Below, piece after piece: positions 1 to 8,714 of a stretch of 42,096 nucleotides of DNA (its first letter is position 1; each line of letters starts with the position of its first letter). Below the pieces are notes generated by a model. That model did no database searches and had not been told where the DNA came from. It was given only the letters and a program-made list of their open reading frames with translations. The stretch is from Caldilineaceae bacterium. Its GTDB lineage: Bacteria > Chloroflexota > Anaerolineae > Caldilineales > Caldilineaceae. A program made the translations under genes and the position numbers. The stretch spans positions 1 to 42,096 of the forward strand of contig JAJDZJ010000020.1 in NCBI GenBank assembly GCA_022824685.1, in the 5' to 3' direction.

Positions 1-120
1 CACCGGCCGTCAGGCGTCGAAATCATTTGGACTTCCCGTCTACGTGCCACTAATCGAACACTTCTCATGTCTGATCCCGAACTGGAGGGGAATTCTGAAG
101 TATTTCGATGCTTTGACCCA

Positions 121-140
121 ATTTAGATGCAATTGCCCTG
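121..140 (+). repeat. Dispersed motif, copy 1
   Basis: The 20-mer atttagatgcaattgccctg occurs here. The reverse strand of 41961-41980 carries the same 20-mer with one change, and 246-266 carries a weaker copy. All three lie in intergenic DNA. Confidence 0.5.
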
Positions 141-245
141 ACCGGTGGGTTTACGATGCGCAAATAGATCTGGCAGCCCATAGGCTCCCTAGGCATCCAG
201 TCGTTGGTTAGCCAGTTGAATTGGGAGAACTTACGTGAATCTGCC

Positions 246-266
246 AGATTAGATGCAAATGGCCTG
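246..266 (+). repeat. Dispersed motif, copy 2
   Basis: This is a diverged copy of the motif at 121-140: it shares TTAGATGCAA and the final CCTG core, with one T missing. It is preceded by GAATCTGCC, which resembles GAATCGGCC before copy 3 near the right end. It lies immediately upstream of the candidate promoter of the gene at 332. Confidence 0.4.
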
Positions 267-273
267 GGTCGGA

Positions 274-323
274 TATACTACAGGGGCTGTTTCAATTCGG
301 ACGGATTGGGTCTCCAACAGGGA
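274..323 (+). promoter_or_regulatory. Candidate promoter and RBS of the 332 gene
   Basis: TATACT at 274-279 fits a sigma-70-type -10 box. TTAGAT at 249-254 is a poor -35 at 19 bp spacing. A GGGAG ribosome binding site at about 319-323 is well placed before the ATG at 332. This is inferred from sequence pattern only. Confidence 0.35.
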
Positions 324-331
324 GAGTTTCG

Positions 332-841
332 ATGAAGATTGCTATCCTGTCTGACAGCCACGACAATATCTGGAATTTGGAGAAGGCATTAACAGCGGTG
401 AGAGTAGCTGGCTGCGAGTGCATGTTGCACTGCGGCGATCTTGTTGCGCCCTTTGTCCTCACGCAGATGGCCCTGGCATTTGGCGGGCCGATTCACGTCG
501 TGGAGGGCAATAACGACGGAGACTGGCGGCTCCTTCAGCAGGCCGCGGCCGGCTATCCCCAAGTGACGTTGCACGGTATCTATGCCGAACTGTCAATGGG
601 CGGCAGTCAGATCGCCTTGATTCACTATCCGGAGCCGGCCAGGCGCATCGCGGAGAGTGGCGCCTTTGACCTTGTCTGCTATGGCCATGACCACCAGGAG
701 CACGAGGAGCGAGTCGGGAACTGCCTGCTGGTCAATCCTGGGGAGGTGATGGGACGTTTCGGAGCGCCGAGTTGGGGGATTTACGATTGCGACAGGCACA
801 GTTTCACCTTGCAGGCGATCGGCGACCGAGACGCAGGGTAG
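332..841 (+). CDS. MJ0936/YfcE-family metallophosphoesterase
   Basis: A 169-residue calcineurin-like phosphodiesterase of the YfcE/MJ0936 type, which hydrolyse phosphodiester bonds using a pair of divalent metals. Metal-ligand motifs appear in family order: DSH near residues 8-10 (D-x-H), CGDLV near 34-38, GNNDGD near 59-64, and GHDH near 118-121, followed by LVNPGEV, a typical ending of this family. Length is normal. The start is supported by a GGGAG site 8 bases upstream. The RNase Z gene follows after 63 bp on the same strand, so the two may be co-transcribed. The physiological substrate cannot be read from the sequence. Confidence 0.92.
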   Translation: MKIAILSDSHDNIWNLEKALTAVRVAGCECMLHCGDLVAPFVLTQMALAFGGPIHVVEGNNDGDWRLLQQAAAGYPQVTLHGIYAELSMGGSQIALIHYPEPARRIAESGAFDLVCYGHDHQEHEERVGNCLLVNPGEVMGRFGAPSWGIYDCDRHSFTLQAIGDRDAG

Positions 842-904
842 ATCCTGTCAAAGCCCCCCCTGGCGTGACTTGAATCGCAACTGATTTCTGAGTGAGCGTT
901 AATC

Positions 905-1864
905 TTGTTTGAGCTGGTATTCCTTGGCACTTCCGCTTCCGCGCCATCAGTGCATCGAGGTCTGTCCGCCGCCCTGGTCATGGTACAGGAGCACCGTTTC
1001 CTGATTGATTGCGGCGAGGGCACGCAGCGGCAGATACTGCGCAGCGGCCTTGGATTCCGGCGGTTGGACAAGATTCTGCTGACGCATGGGCATCTCGACC
1101 ACATTCTGGGACTTGGTGGACTTGCGAGCACCCTTGGACACTGGGAGGCTCTGGATACGCTGGACATCTATGGCGGCGGCCCGGCGCTTGAACGCGTCCA
1201 CCGCCTGATGGAGGTCGTGTTTGGCGTAGGGAGAGTGCCGCAAGCCGGCGTGTGTCTGAATGGCATCGAAGCAGGCGAGCTCTTTCAGGGGAAGGGGTTC
1301 ACGCTATCTGCGTTTTCGGCGCCGCACCGAGGCCCCGGCTGTTTTGGTTTCAAGTTCGAGGAGAAGGAACGGTCGCCCTTTGACAATGCGAAGGCCGAAG
1401 AGCTGGGCATTCCTGCCGGGCCAGAGCGAAGAGAGCTGGTTGCGGGCCGGCCTGTTGTATTGGCGGATGGGCGCACGGTTCAGCCTGAAGAAGTGCTAGG
1501 CGAGCCGCAGAAGGGCGCGAAACTATGCTTTGTCGGCGACGTGAGTCGGACGGGCCCTTTGCACAAAATCGTTGCAGGCGCGGATCTACTGGCCATAGAG
1601 GCGACGTATCTGGAAAGGGAGCGTGAACTGGCGAAGCGCCATGGGCACATCACGGCCCAGGCTGCTGCCCGGTTGGCGATGAAGGCGGGCGTGAAGCATC
1701 TCGTACTGCACCACGTCAGCCGCCGATACCATGCCAGGGAGATTCTGGAAGAGGCCAGGGCAGTTTTCCCAGAGGTCGAGGTGGCGGGTGACCTTGACAC
1801 CTATCGCATTCGTAGAGGAAAGCCGGTTGAGTTTCAGGCCGGGCCCAGATATGTGGCGCGCTAA
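905..1864 (+). CDS. rnz: Ribonuclease Z
   Basis: RNase Z (ElaC), 319 aa, a beta-lactamase-fold endonuclease that trims the 3' trailer of tRNA precursors. The signature THGHLDH is at about residues 60-66 (HxHxDH). The GD of FVGDVSRTG supplies a metal ligand, EATYLE and a GHITAQAA helix follow, and [10 protein letters not shown] matches the family's C-terminal His motif. The start is TTG at 905: translation from there gives [15 protein letters not shown], the canonical N-terminus, and no ATG fits. The local tRNA-Leu gene lacks an encoded CCA end, consistent with a need for RNase Z processing. Confidence 0.95.
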   Translation: MFELVFLGTSASAPSVHRGLSAALVMVQEHRFLIDCGEGTQRQILRSGLGFRRLDKILLTHGHLDHILGLGGLASTLGHWEALDTLDIYGGGPALERVHRLMEVVFGVGRVPQAGVCLNGIEAGELFQGKGFTLSAFSAPHRGPGCFGFKFEEKERSPFDNAKAEELGIPAGPERRELVAGRPVVLADGRTVQPEEVLGEPQKGAKLCFVGDVSRTGPLHKIVAGADLLAIEATYLERERELAKRHGHITAQAAARLAMKAGVKHLVLHHVSRRYHAREILEEARAVFPEVEVAGDLDTYRIRRGKPVEFQAGPRYVAR

Positions 1865-1983
1865 CGCACAAAAGCGTGAATGCTTCAGAATTGGGCCATA
1901 ACGGCCGGCGCCAGAAGAATGGCAGCGAAATAGACGTTGATCAGCTCAAGCCCGTTGGCCATTCCTCAAAATTGGTTCTGCGC

Positions 1984-4689
1984 TCATGAGCGCAACTTGC
2001 CGCCCGTAGCCCGTTCGACAGTTCGTATGATGCGCTGACGCAGACGGTTAACTTCCTTATCCTTCAGACTGTGGTCCTGGCTTTGGTACGTGACGCGGTA
2101 AGCAAGAGACTTGTAGCCGACAGGCAAAGACTCGCCGCGGTAGATGTCGAACAGCTCGACAGACGATAGCAGAGAAGCCTGGCCGCCGCCCGCCAAGATC
2201 GCGTCGCGCAGGCGGCGTTGCGTTACCTCCTCGCTGACGACAAAGGCCAGGTCCTCGACGACGGGCGGGTAGACGCTGATGGGCGTCATCGGAGAGATTC
2301 GCCAGCTGGGCCGCACGAGGGGCGCAATGTTGAGCTCCGCAAGGACAACGCGATCATTGCCCAGTCCAAAGGCGTTTCGCACCTGCGGATGCAGCTCACC
2401 GACGATTCCCCAGTGCTCGTCTTGCAGTGAGACAAGAGCGCAGCGAGGCCCGAAACTGGCATCGCTTGCGTCGTCACCGGCGCCGCTCTCAGGGTGCGCG
2501 CTAAACAGATAGCTGTTCGGTAGGAATCCCAGTCTTTCCAAGAGCGTTTCTAAGACACCTTTCAGGTCGAAGAAATCGAACAGGTCCGAATCGGCGACGG
2601 CTTCACCGGACGATGGGTTGGCGCGGCTCTGACTGCGGGGACCTTTCAAAGCGATGCACAGTTTTCGCTCCTCGTCCGGAAGGAGAGAATCCTGGCCCCT
2701 GCCGTTAGGGGGCCCGGCTGCCGTCGAACGGGGCCTGTAGGCGCGACCGATTTCAAATACGGCCAGTCGGTCGGCGTAGCGCGCGTTGAATGCCAGGTTT
2801 TCGAGCGCGCTCACGATCAGGTTGCGGCGCAGTACGCGGCGTTCCGGGGAGAGGGGGTTGGTCAAGGCGATGAAGCTGTCGGTCGCTTTATCCTCGCTCT
2901 CGTTTCCGGGTTGCGCGTAGGCGGATTCCTGGCTGCCGCTGGTCCGCAATTTGCGATGGTTTTCGGGCGTTGTGAGTGTGTGATTGACAGTATCCTGGAG
3001 CCCGCAGCCGACTAGAATGTCGCGAATGTTCTCCTCTGTTTCGAGAAGCGCATTTCGGCGTTGCGGCGGCAGGACCGTGTCGAGCAGCGATTCTGATATC
3101 TGATCGTAGCCGACCACGCGCGCCACTTCCTCGGTCAGGTCGGCGGGATAGGAAATGTCGAGCCGGTGCCAGGGTACCGCGGCGACGATGACGGGTTCAC
3201 CGTCCGCTCGCGCCAGACCAAGACTTGCCTGCTGTGGTGTGCCGGGCGGAAGGTCGGCCAACTCCTGGACGCCGAACCCCAGTCTCCGGAGGGCGTCGCC
3301 GATTTCAGCCAGAGACAGATTCATGCCCAGGAGTCGTCTGACGTCGCTGCGAGAGGTGTAGACAGTGACATCGGGCTGCGGGACGGGGTAGGTATCAACG
3401 ATGCCGGGAACGGTTCGGCCGCCGGCGCACTGGCGCATCAGGTCTGCGGCGCGGCGGGCGGCGACATCGTTCAGCGTGGCGGGGACGCCGCGTGTGAAGC
3501 GGTGGCTGGCCTCGCTGTGCAGGCGCAGAGACTGGGCAGTGCGGCGATTGTTGATTCCGTCGAAGGTGGCTGATTCGAGGAGGATGTTGCGCGAGTGTTG
3601 GTGCACCTCCGTCTCTGCGCCACCCATTATGCCGGCGATGGCGATGGGGCCTGCCTTATCGGCGATGACCAGCATCGAAGGATCCAGCTTTCGTTCCTGG
3701 CCGTCGAGAGTCTGGAGCGCTTCGCCCGCCGCGGCGGTACGCACGATTATCTCAGGATTCGAGTCTCCGATGCGGGCGGCTCTTTCGAGGAGCAGGTCGT
3801 AGTCGAAGGCGTGCAAGGGCTGGCCGGTTTCGAGCATGACGTAGTTGGTGATATCAACGATGTTGTTGATAGGGCGCATACCGGCGGCGGTCAGGCGGTC
3901 CTGCAACCATTTGGGCGAAGATTCTACCGTGATATTGCGGATGACGGTCCCGGTAAAGCGATGGCAGAGACCGGGGTCGTCGATGCGGGCGGTGACGAAG
4001 TCGGCGGCGTGACCTCCGCCTGAGGAGGAGTCAAAGGATTCCGGCAGGTGGATAGCGCCGCCGGTCAGGGCATGGACCTCCCGGGCGATGCCCCACATTG
4101 AAAGGCAGCGCGCCATGTCCGGCGTCAGGTCGATTTCGAGGATTTCCTCGCCCAGGTAGTGGCGGAGAGGCTTGGCGACAGGCGCGTTTTCGTCCAGCAG
4201 GAGGATTCCTTCGTGCTCCTCGCTGAGGCCCAATTCGAGTTCGGAGCAGACCATTCCGCGAGATTCGACGCCGCGAATCTTCGCCTTTTTTAGTCTTCTG
4301 CGCGGGCGGGGCCTCTGGTCGCTATAGGCGTCAATCAGCAGGGCGCCTTCACGGGCGAAAGTGACTTTGAGGGTAGGAAGATCGCCGGCAGCGAGTGACT
4401 GGCCCTTGAACTGGAAGAGATTCGGCGCCCCCGTAACGACTCGCTGGGGGGACGACTCTTGCTGCGTCTCGTGGACGACATCAACCAGAACAAGCCGGTC
4501 AGCATCGGGGTGCGGAAGAACCGCCGCAACCTGGCCTACGACGATCTTGTCTTCCTCCCATGCGTCGCCCGTATTGATGAGGCTGGCTTCTTCCAGACCG
4601 GCGAGCGTGAGACGCTCCGCCAGTTTGGCTGTAGGCAGGGGGATATCCACGTATTCACGGAGCCAGGAGATTGGTACAAGCATGGTCAT
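1984..4689 (-). CDS. pheT: Phenylalanyl-tRNA synthetase beta subunit
   Basis: PheT, the beta chain of the alpha2-beta2 enzyme that charges tRNA-Phe. Domains run in the normal order: N-terminal ISWLREYVD segment, tRNA-binding (EMAP-like) domain at about 40-165 with VVTGAPN and [13 protein letters not shown]3/B4 editing domain with the [16 protein letters not shown] motif, B5 domain, catalytic-like core, and C-terminal FDX-ACB anticodon-binding domain at about 805-901 ([12 protein letters not shown]). At 901 aa it is about 100 residues longer than the usual ~800; hydrophilic insertions lie in the tRNA-binding domain, in the core and before FDX-ACB. No pheS is adjacent: upstream is a Nudix gene and downstream a convergent rnz. 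The alpha subunit must therefore be encoded elsewhere. Confidence 0.97.
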   Translation of the reverse strand: MTMLVPISWLREYVDIPLPTAKLAERLTLAGLEEASLINTGDAWEEDKIVVGQVAAVLPHPDADRLVLVDVVHETQQESSPQRVVTGAPNLFQFKGQSLAAGDLPTLKVTFAREGALLIDAYSDQRPRPRRRLKKAKIRGVESRGMVCSELELGLSEEHEGILLLDENAPVAKPLRHYLGEEILEIDLTPDMARCLSMWGIAREVHALTGGAIHLPESFDSSSGGGHAADFVTARIDDPGLCHRFTGTVIRNITVESSPKWLQDRLTAAGMRPINNIVDITNYVMLETGQPLHAFDYDLLLERAARIGDSNPEIIVRTAAAGEALQTLDGQERKLDPSMLVIADKAGPIAIAGIMGGAETEVHQHSRNILLESATFDGINNRRTAQSLRLHSEASHRFTRGVPATLNDVAARRAADLMRQCAGGRTVPGIVDTYPVPQPDVTVYTSRSDVRRLLGMNLSLAEIGDALRRLGFGVQELADLPPGTPQQASLGLARADGEPVIVAAVPWHRLDISYPADLTEEVARVVGYDQISESLLDTVLPPQRRNALLETEENIRDILVGCGLQDTVNHTLTTPENHRKLRTSGSQESAYAQPGNESEDKATDSFIALTNPLSPERRVLRRNLIVSALENLAFNARYADRLAVFEIGRAYRPRSTAAGPPNGRGQDSLLPDEERKLCIALKGPRSQSRANPSSGEAVADSDLFDFFDLKGVLETLLERLGFLPNSYLFSAHPESGAGDDASDASFGPRCALVSLQDEHWGIVGELHPQVRNAFGLGNDRVVLAELNIAPLVRPSWRISPMTPISVYPPVVEDLAFVVSEEVTQRRLRDAILAGGGQASLLSSVELFDIYRGESLPVGYKSLAYRVTYQSQDHSLKDKEVNRLRQRIIRTVERATGGKLRS

Positions 4690-4755
4690 TTCTCTACTGG
4701 TGCGGCGGCTACAGGTTGAAGGAGGAAGCGTATGTCGAAAACTGCTTCGCCCACG

Positions 4756-4764
4756 ATTCTAGCA
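4756..4764 (-). promoter_or_regulatory. Candidate extended -10 promoter of pheT
   Basis: Read on the minus strand this is TGC followed by TAGAAT, an extended -10 element about 67 bases before the pheT start. No convincing -35 is present. It would let pheT be transcribed independently of the upstream Nudix gene. Confidence 0.35.
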
Positions 4765-4799
4765 CAAGACCGGACCGATCCGCAGATTCCGCTCGTAAA

Positions 4800-5393
4800 T
4801 CAGGCGTCCTGCAGAGATCCATGGACGAGATCGTGCGCCAATGAACGCCAGTAGCCCCAGCAGCGGCGTTTTTCGCGGAGGCTGCGAAGGGATTGGGCGA
4901 CGGCGTCCAAATTCTGGGCAGGCACGGTCTTGAATCCGGCGACTTCCTCTGTATCAATCGGGCAGAGTTTTGGCGTCATGCTTTCCAAATAGAAGATGTA
5001 ACTGACGAAGGGAACGACGGAGTCCTCATTTACAAAGTGGCAGTCCAAAACACCCAGGAAACGATTCACTCTGACCACCTGGCCAGTCTCCTCGGCGATC
5101 TCGCGGAAGAGCGCGGCTTCGACCGATTCGGCCTGTTCGATGCGGCCCGAGGGCAGGCGAAAGATAGGCCTTTCGTAGCGGTGTTTTGTATGAAGAAGGA
5201 TTTCGCCATTCATCTGGCGGATGGCAAAGACGACCTCGCCGCGCCAGCTTTGATCCTGCCGGCCCCGGAAGGTGCGCATGTACGGATCGGTCTCGATGTT
5301 GTAGCGGCGACAAATTGGCTGGCCGTACTTTTCTGACAGGACCTGAACTTCGGATCGGTCGATCTGGTCAACAACGGGCGTCTGTGAAGGCAT
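4800..5393 (-). CDS. Nudix hydrolase
   Basis: A 197-residue Nudix-fold pyrophosphohydrolase, acting on a nucleoside diphosphate linked to another moiety. The Nudix box (G-x5-E-x7-REUxEExGxU) is complete: GRIEQAE, seven residues, then REIAEETGQV. The preceding strand and GRxDQSWRGEVVFAIRQ resemble ADP-ribose pyrophosphatase-like members, but the substrate cannot be assigned. The start used gives MPSQTPVVDQ; the ribosome binding site is weak, so it may be slightly off. It lies between the DUF4062-like gene (96 bp upstream) and pheT (110 bp downstream), all on one strand. Confidence 0.88.
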   Translation of the reverse strand: MPSQTPVVDQIDRSEVQVLSEKYGQPICRRYNIETDPYMRTFRGRQDQSWRGEVVFAIRQMNGEILLHTKHRYERPIFRLPSGRIEQAESVEAALFREIAEETGQVVRVNRFLGVLDCHFVNEDSVVPFVSYIFYLESMTPKLCPIDTEEVAGFKTVPAQNLDAVAQSLRSLREKRRCWGYWRSLAHDLVHGSLQDA

Positions 5394-5489
5394 CTCTGGG
5401 CCAAAGAAGTGGAAGAGGAGAGGATCCCGACAAGTGTGTTCTGCGCGTGGACAAAAACTGGAAAGAGGATCTGACTGAATGCGGCCTTA

Positions 5490-6098
5490 TCAGCGCTCGT
5501 CGAGTTCGTCAGCGATCAGAGTCTGCGCCTCGGCCGGATCGATGATGATGCCGCCTCCTTCGGCGCCGCCTGGGACACCGACGCCGCTTTCGTCCAACTG
5601 CGGAGCGGAGGCCAGGCGTTCGAGGCCGCGTCGAAGTTTATGCCGGGACTGCTGGAGTCTTTCCACCTCTGTCAACTGCAAGCCGTAGCGGTTTTCCGGA
5701 TGGAGCAGCGTGTCGATGAGGTCCAGTCCGATCTGCTGGCCCAGCTGGCGGCTGTCGTTGAATGACTTCCAGGGGGCATGTGCGATGCGAAGGAACTCGC
5801 GCCCGGCCTGGGTACGCATTCCGAGCAACTTGAAGGGTACTATCGTCCGTTCGAGGCGGATGGCGAGTTGCCATTCGGCTCCGAACGGGGCGGTGATGTC
5901 CCTGCCGAGGAGGAAGTAGATTCTGTCAACGTTGCTGATCAACTCAAACAGGGTATCGTAGTCGACACCGTCGGCGGGCGTCCGTCTTATTTCGGCCCCC
6001 ACCTGTACGGGCAGCTCGGCCAGCAGTCGGCCGACAAGCGCCCTTTCCTGCTCGAGGTCTTTGGTTGCGCTGACGAAAATTCGTAGTTTCTCTGCCAT
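5490..6098 (-). CDS. DUF4062/TIR-like domain protein
   Basis: A 202-residue soluble protein of unknown function. The N-terminus (RIFVSATKDLEQER, residues 6-19) followed by a segment with DRIYFLLGRDITAPFGAEW resembles the DUF4062 family, a TIR/flavodoxin-like fold usually found as the N-terminal module of large multidomain proteins. Here it stands alone, with a variable glycine-rich and acidic tail after about residue 165 in place of an ATPase or repeat domain. No signal peptide or membrane segment is seen. It has its own candidate promoter, so it may not belong functionally with gmd or the Nudix gene. The coding call is firm; the family assignment is a recognition-based guess. Confidence 0.75.
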   Translation of the reverse strand: MAEKLRIFVSATKDLEQERALVGRLLAELPVQVGAEIRRTPADGVDYDTLFELISNVDRIYFLLGRDITAPFGAEWQLAIRLERTIVPFKLLGMRTQAGREFLRIAHAPWKSFNDSRQLGQQIGLDLIDTLLHPENRYGLQLTEVERLQQSRHKLRRGLERLASAPQLDESGVGVPGGAEGGGIIIDPAEAQTLIADELDER

Positions 6099-6179
6099 AG
6101 TGGGCCAGGTGAAAGGTGAAGGGGGACGGGAGGATTACGGGCGCTGGCGTCTGCGGAACTCTATGCCAGCAATTTCGCT

Positions 6180-6209
6180 ATTTTCCCCTATCTGGCGAGA
6201 AAATGTCAA
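6180..6209 (-). promoter_or_regulatory. Candidate promoter of the DUF4062-like gene
   Basis: On the minus strand TTGACA (6204-6209), an 18-bp spacer and GAAAAT (6180-6185) lie about 80 bases upstream of the start at 6098. The -35 is perfect and the -10 matches 4 of 6. Confidence 0.4.
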
Positions 6210-6261
6210 GATTTGCATCGTTTGACCGCAAAAGGAGGCGCTACCGGGCCGGCCAAAGGGT

Positions 6262-7278
6262 CTATGGCTTCTTCCCGTCTAAAGTTGCATCAGGGTTAGC
6301 TGCGGGGTCACCATCTGAAAGACGCCTCCAATATGCCAGATCCGCATCGACCATCAGGCGGGCCAGATCACCGAAAGAGACGGTCGCCTCCCAACCGAGT
6401 TTCTGGCCCGCCTTGGAAGCATCTCCAACAAGTAGGTCCACTTCTGCTGGGCGATAGAAGCTGTCATCCTGGACGACGAATTCTCGCCAATCGAGGTCGA
6501 CATGGCTGAAGGACTCTTCGAGGAACTCGCGTACACTGTGCGTTTCGCCAGTAGCAATGACGAAGTCATCCGGGCTATCCTGCTGAAGCATGAGCCACAT
6601 AGCCCGCACATAATCGGGCGCGAAACCCCAATCGCGGCGGGAGTCGAGATTGCCCAGCCGCAGCTCACTGCTCAGGCCAAGCTTGATCTTGGCGACTTCG
6701 TTGGTGATCTTATGGGTAACGAATTCGAGTCCGCGGCGGGGGCTTTCGTGGTTAAAGAGGATGCCGGAACAGGCGTAGATGTCGTAGCTCTCGCGGTAGT
6801 TGACGGTGATCCAGTGACCGTAGACTTTGGCGACGCCATAGGGGCTGCGCGGGTAGAACGGCGTACGTTCAGTCTGGGGGACTTCTCGAACCTTGCCAAA
6901 CATTTCGCTGCTGCTGGCTTGATAGAAACGGATGGAGGGGTCGACGATGCGGATGGCGTCCAACAGGCGCGTGACGCCCAAGGCGGTGAATTCACCGGTC
7001 AGGACGGGCTGTGAGAAGCTGGTCGGGACAAAGCTCTGGGCGGCCAGGTTGTAGACTTCCTGGGGGCGATACTCCTGAAGGATGCTGATCAGACTCATCT
7101 GATCGAGCAGGTCGCCTTGCGCGATTTCGATCCTGTCCTGGATGTGCCTGATGCGGTCGAAGTTGATGGTGCTCGTGCGGCGCACCATTCCAACGACTTT
7201 ATAGCCTTGCTTCAAGAGCAGCTCGGCCAGGTAGCTGCCGTCCTGTCCAGTTACCCCGGTGATCAGTGCTGTGGGCAT
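6262..7278 (-). CDS. gmd: GDP-mannose 4,6-dehydratase
   Basis: Gmd, 338 aa, an extended short-chain dehydrogenase that converts GDP-D-mannose to GDP-4-keto-6-deoxy-D-mannose in the cytoplasm. It shows the NAD(P)-binding [14 protein letters not shown] at the N-terminus, VRRTS, the SSSEMFG motif with the active-site Ser/Glu, and [12 protein letters not shown] carrying the Tyr-x3-Lys pair. [19 protein letters not shown] and the C-terminal [11 protein letters not shown] are diagnostic of Gmd. Length is normal. The start follows an AGGAG-like site. It lies 131 bp downstream of rmd on the same strand, and the two enzymes perform consecutive steps. Confidence 0.96.
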   Translation of the reverse strand: MPTALITGVTGQDGSYLAELLLKQGYKVVGMVRRTSTINFDRIRHIQDRIEIAQGDLLDQMSLISILQEYRPQEVYNLAAQSFVPTSFSQPVLTGEFTALGVTRLLDAIRIVDPSIRFYQASSSEMFGKVREVPQTERTPFYPRSPYGVAKVYGHWITVNYRESYDIYACSGILFNHESPRRGLEFVTHKITNEVAKIKLGLSSELRLGNLDSRRDWGFAPDYVRAMWLMLQQDSPDDFVIATGETHSVREFLEESFSHVDLDWREFVVQDDSFYRPAEVDLLVGDASKAGQKLGWEATVSFGDLARLMVDADLAYWRRLSDGDPAANPDATLDGKKP

Positions 7279-7294
7279 TTGTTCTGGCTCCTGC

Positions 7295-7310
7295 GGCGGA
7301 TGTGTCCGCC
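7295..7310 (-). promoter_or_regulatory. Leader hairpin before gmd
   Basis: GGCGGA (7295-7300) and TCCGCC (7305-7310) form a 6-bp stem with a 4-base loop, directly upstream of the gmd ribosome binding site. It could affect translation or the 5' end of a processed transcript. Function is speculative. Confidence 0.3.
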
Positions 7311-7409
7311 TCTCTATTGATATGCGGCGGGCTGGATTTCTTGGCCCAAGGTCATGCCGGGCTGGATTGCCTCTGTCGAACCGCCGGCAGGAATCCTACT
7401 CGACCGGCC

Positions 7410-8405
7410 CTATGGCTGCGCGGCCATTTTTCCACGCTCGCGTTCGATGCCCGTCCTGCCTCTCCAATACGCAAGGACATCTGCGAGACTCTGGCGAAGA
7501 GGGACGCTGGGCGCCCAACCGGTCCTTCCTGCAAACAGCTGCGGATTGCATACGATTCGCGGGACTTCGCTTGGACGGAGCCGCTCCAGATCCTGTTCCA
7601 CTGATATGTCCGTTGCACTCATATCAAGCAGGATGTCGAGCAGATGATTGACGGGGAAGGATGTTCCGCTGCCGACATTGAACAGTTCGCCCGGTCCGCC
7701 GTTCTGGAGGGCAAGCCAGTAGGCGCGGACCATGTCCCGAACGTCCGTGTAGTCGCGCTCGGCCTCCAGGTTTCCGACCTTTAGGACGGGTTTCTGCAGC
7801 CCGTGCTCAATTTCGGCGATCTGCCGTGCAAAGGCGCTGGCAACGAAGCTCTCAGACTGGCCGGGTCCGATGTGATTGAAGCTGCGGACGCGGACGGTGT
7901 GGAGGCCGAAATTGAACCAGTACTGTTGCGCCATCAGGTCCTGGGCGACCTTGCTGATTCCGTATGGGGAGTTGGGGCGAAGAGGCGTCTGCTCGTCAAT
8001 CGGAATGTCGGTCGCGTCGATAAGGCCGTAGACTTCTGAAGAGGCGACGGCGAGTACTTTGGCGTCAGGCGAGTGGCGGCGCAAGGCTTCCAGCAGGTTC
8101 AGCTGACAGCTGATGTTCAGTTCGTACACGGCCCAGGGCTGGTCCCAGCTGGCGCGCACGTCGCTCCAGGCGGCCAGGTGAAAGACGAGGGCGGGCCGAA
8201 CGAGCTCGACGACGCGATCGACCCAGGCCGGATTGCGGAGGTCCCCTTTGTGCAGGCGCAGCCGATCGCGCAAATGGTGGATCCGGTGGTCCGCCCGATG
8301 GATGGCGCCGTGAATCTCCAGCGGCTGCCCTAGCGGTTCGCTGAGGAGATAGCTGGCGAGGGTGGAGCCGACAAAGCCGGAGATTCCGGTGATTAGAACG
8401 CGCAC
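7410..8405 (-). CDS. rmd: GDP-6-deoxy-D-mannose reductase-like epimerase/dehydratase
   Basis: An extended SDR of 331 aa, probably reducing GDP-4-keto-6-deoxymannose made by the neighbouring Gmd to GDP-D-rhamnose for surface polysaccharide. It shows VLITGISGFVGS (Rossmann glycine motif), HLAAWSDVRASW, ASSEVYGLID, and NSPYGISKVAQD (Tyr-x3-Lys). The C-terminus (EVPRIVCNPQ, TGWAPSVPL) fits RMD better than GDP-fucose synthase, but the epimerase alternative is not excluded. The start is the GTG at 8405: it follows an AGGAAAGG site by about 8 bases and gives the canonical N-terminus. The frame stays open to 8864, but that extra stretch is proline/serine-rich and unlike any SDR. Confidence 0.88.
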   Translation of the reverse strand: MRVLITGISGFVGSTLASYLLSEPLGQPLEIHGAIHRADHRIHHLRDRLRLHKGDLRNPAWVDRVVELVRPALVFHLAAWSDVRASWDQPWAVYELNISCQLNLLEALRRHSPDAKVLAVASSEVYGLIDATDIPIDEQTPLRPNSPYGISKVAQDLMAQQYWFNFGLHTVRVRSFNHIGPGQSESFVASAFARQIAEIEHGLQKPVLKVGNLEAERDYTDVRDMVRAYWLALQNGGPGELFNVGSGTSFPVNHLLDILLDMSATDISVEQDLERLRPSEVPRIVCNPQLFAGRTGWAPSVPLRQSLADVLAYWRGRTGIERERGKMAAQP

Positions 8406-8714
8406 AAGAGTATCCTTTCCTGAAAGCGCAATTATAGCAGACTGCCTTAGCGCGGCGCGAACGTGTCGAACAGCGGAATCTTGGGCAGGATGGCTTCGCC
8501 AGAAGTCAGTCGTAAACAGTTGGGATTCAGTAGGAGAGACAGTGCCCATGGCGGATATACGGCCAGCGGCGGCCAATTGGGAGTGTCGCTCGGCTGTGAA
8601 CAGAATGGGAACCGACTTTGCGGTCGCGCGGGCGGGTTGCGGTCGGTGGGGAGAAGAGGCGTGATATACTGGAGTGCAGGCGCTTTTGTCCAGTGAGGGA
8701 GTCGAGAGGGGAGA
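8406..8714. promoter_or_regulatory. Divergent intergenic region rmd/mltG
   Basis: This 309-bp gap must hold promoters for both directions. For the rightward gene, TG-A-TATACT (8662-8670) is an extended -10 element about 45 bases before the ATG at 8715. A TTGCGG at 8637-8642 is too far away to be a normal -35. Nothing distinct was found for the leftward promoter. Confidence 0.4.

Larger units (their letters stand above)
1..331. other. Gene-free left end
   Basis: No open frame here resembles a protein. The stretch holds two imperfect copies of a TTAGATGC-containing motif (121-140 and 246-266) and a candidate promoter with ribosome binding site for the phosphodiesterase gene that starts at 332. 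Base composition is visibly less GC-rich than the coding DNA that follows. Confidence 0.6.

Noticed and set aside
3166..3573. 135-codon frame opposite pheT
   Set aside because: Antisense to a strongly conserved gene, no ribosome binding site, and Gly/Ala/Asp-rich composition expected from the opposite strand of GC-rich coding DNA.
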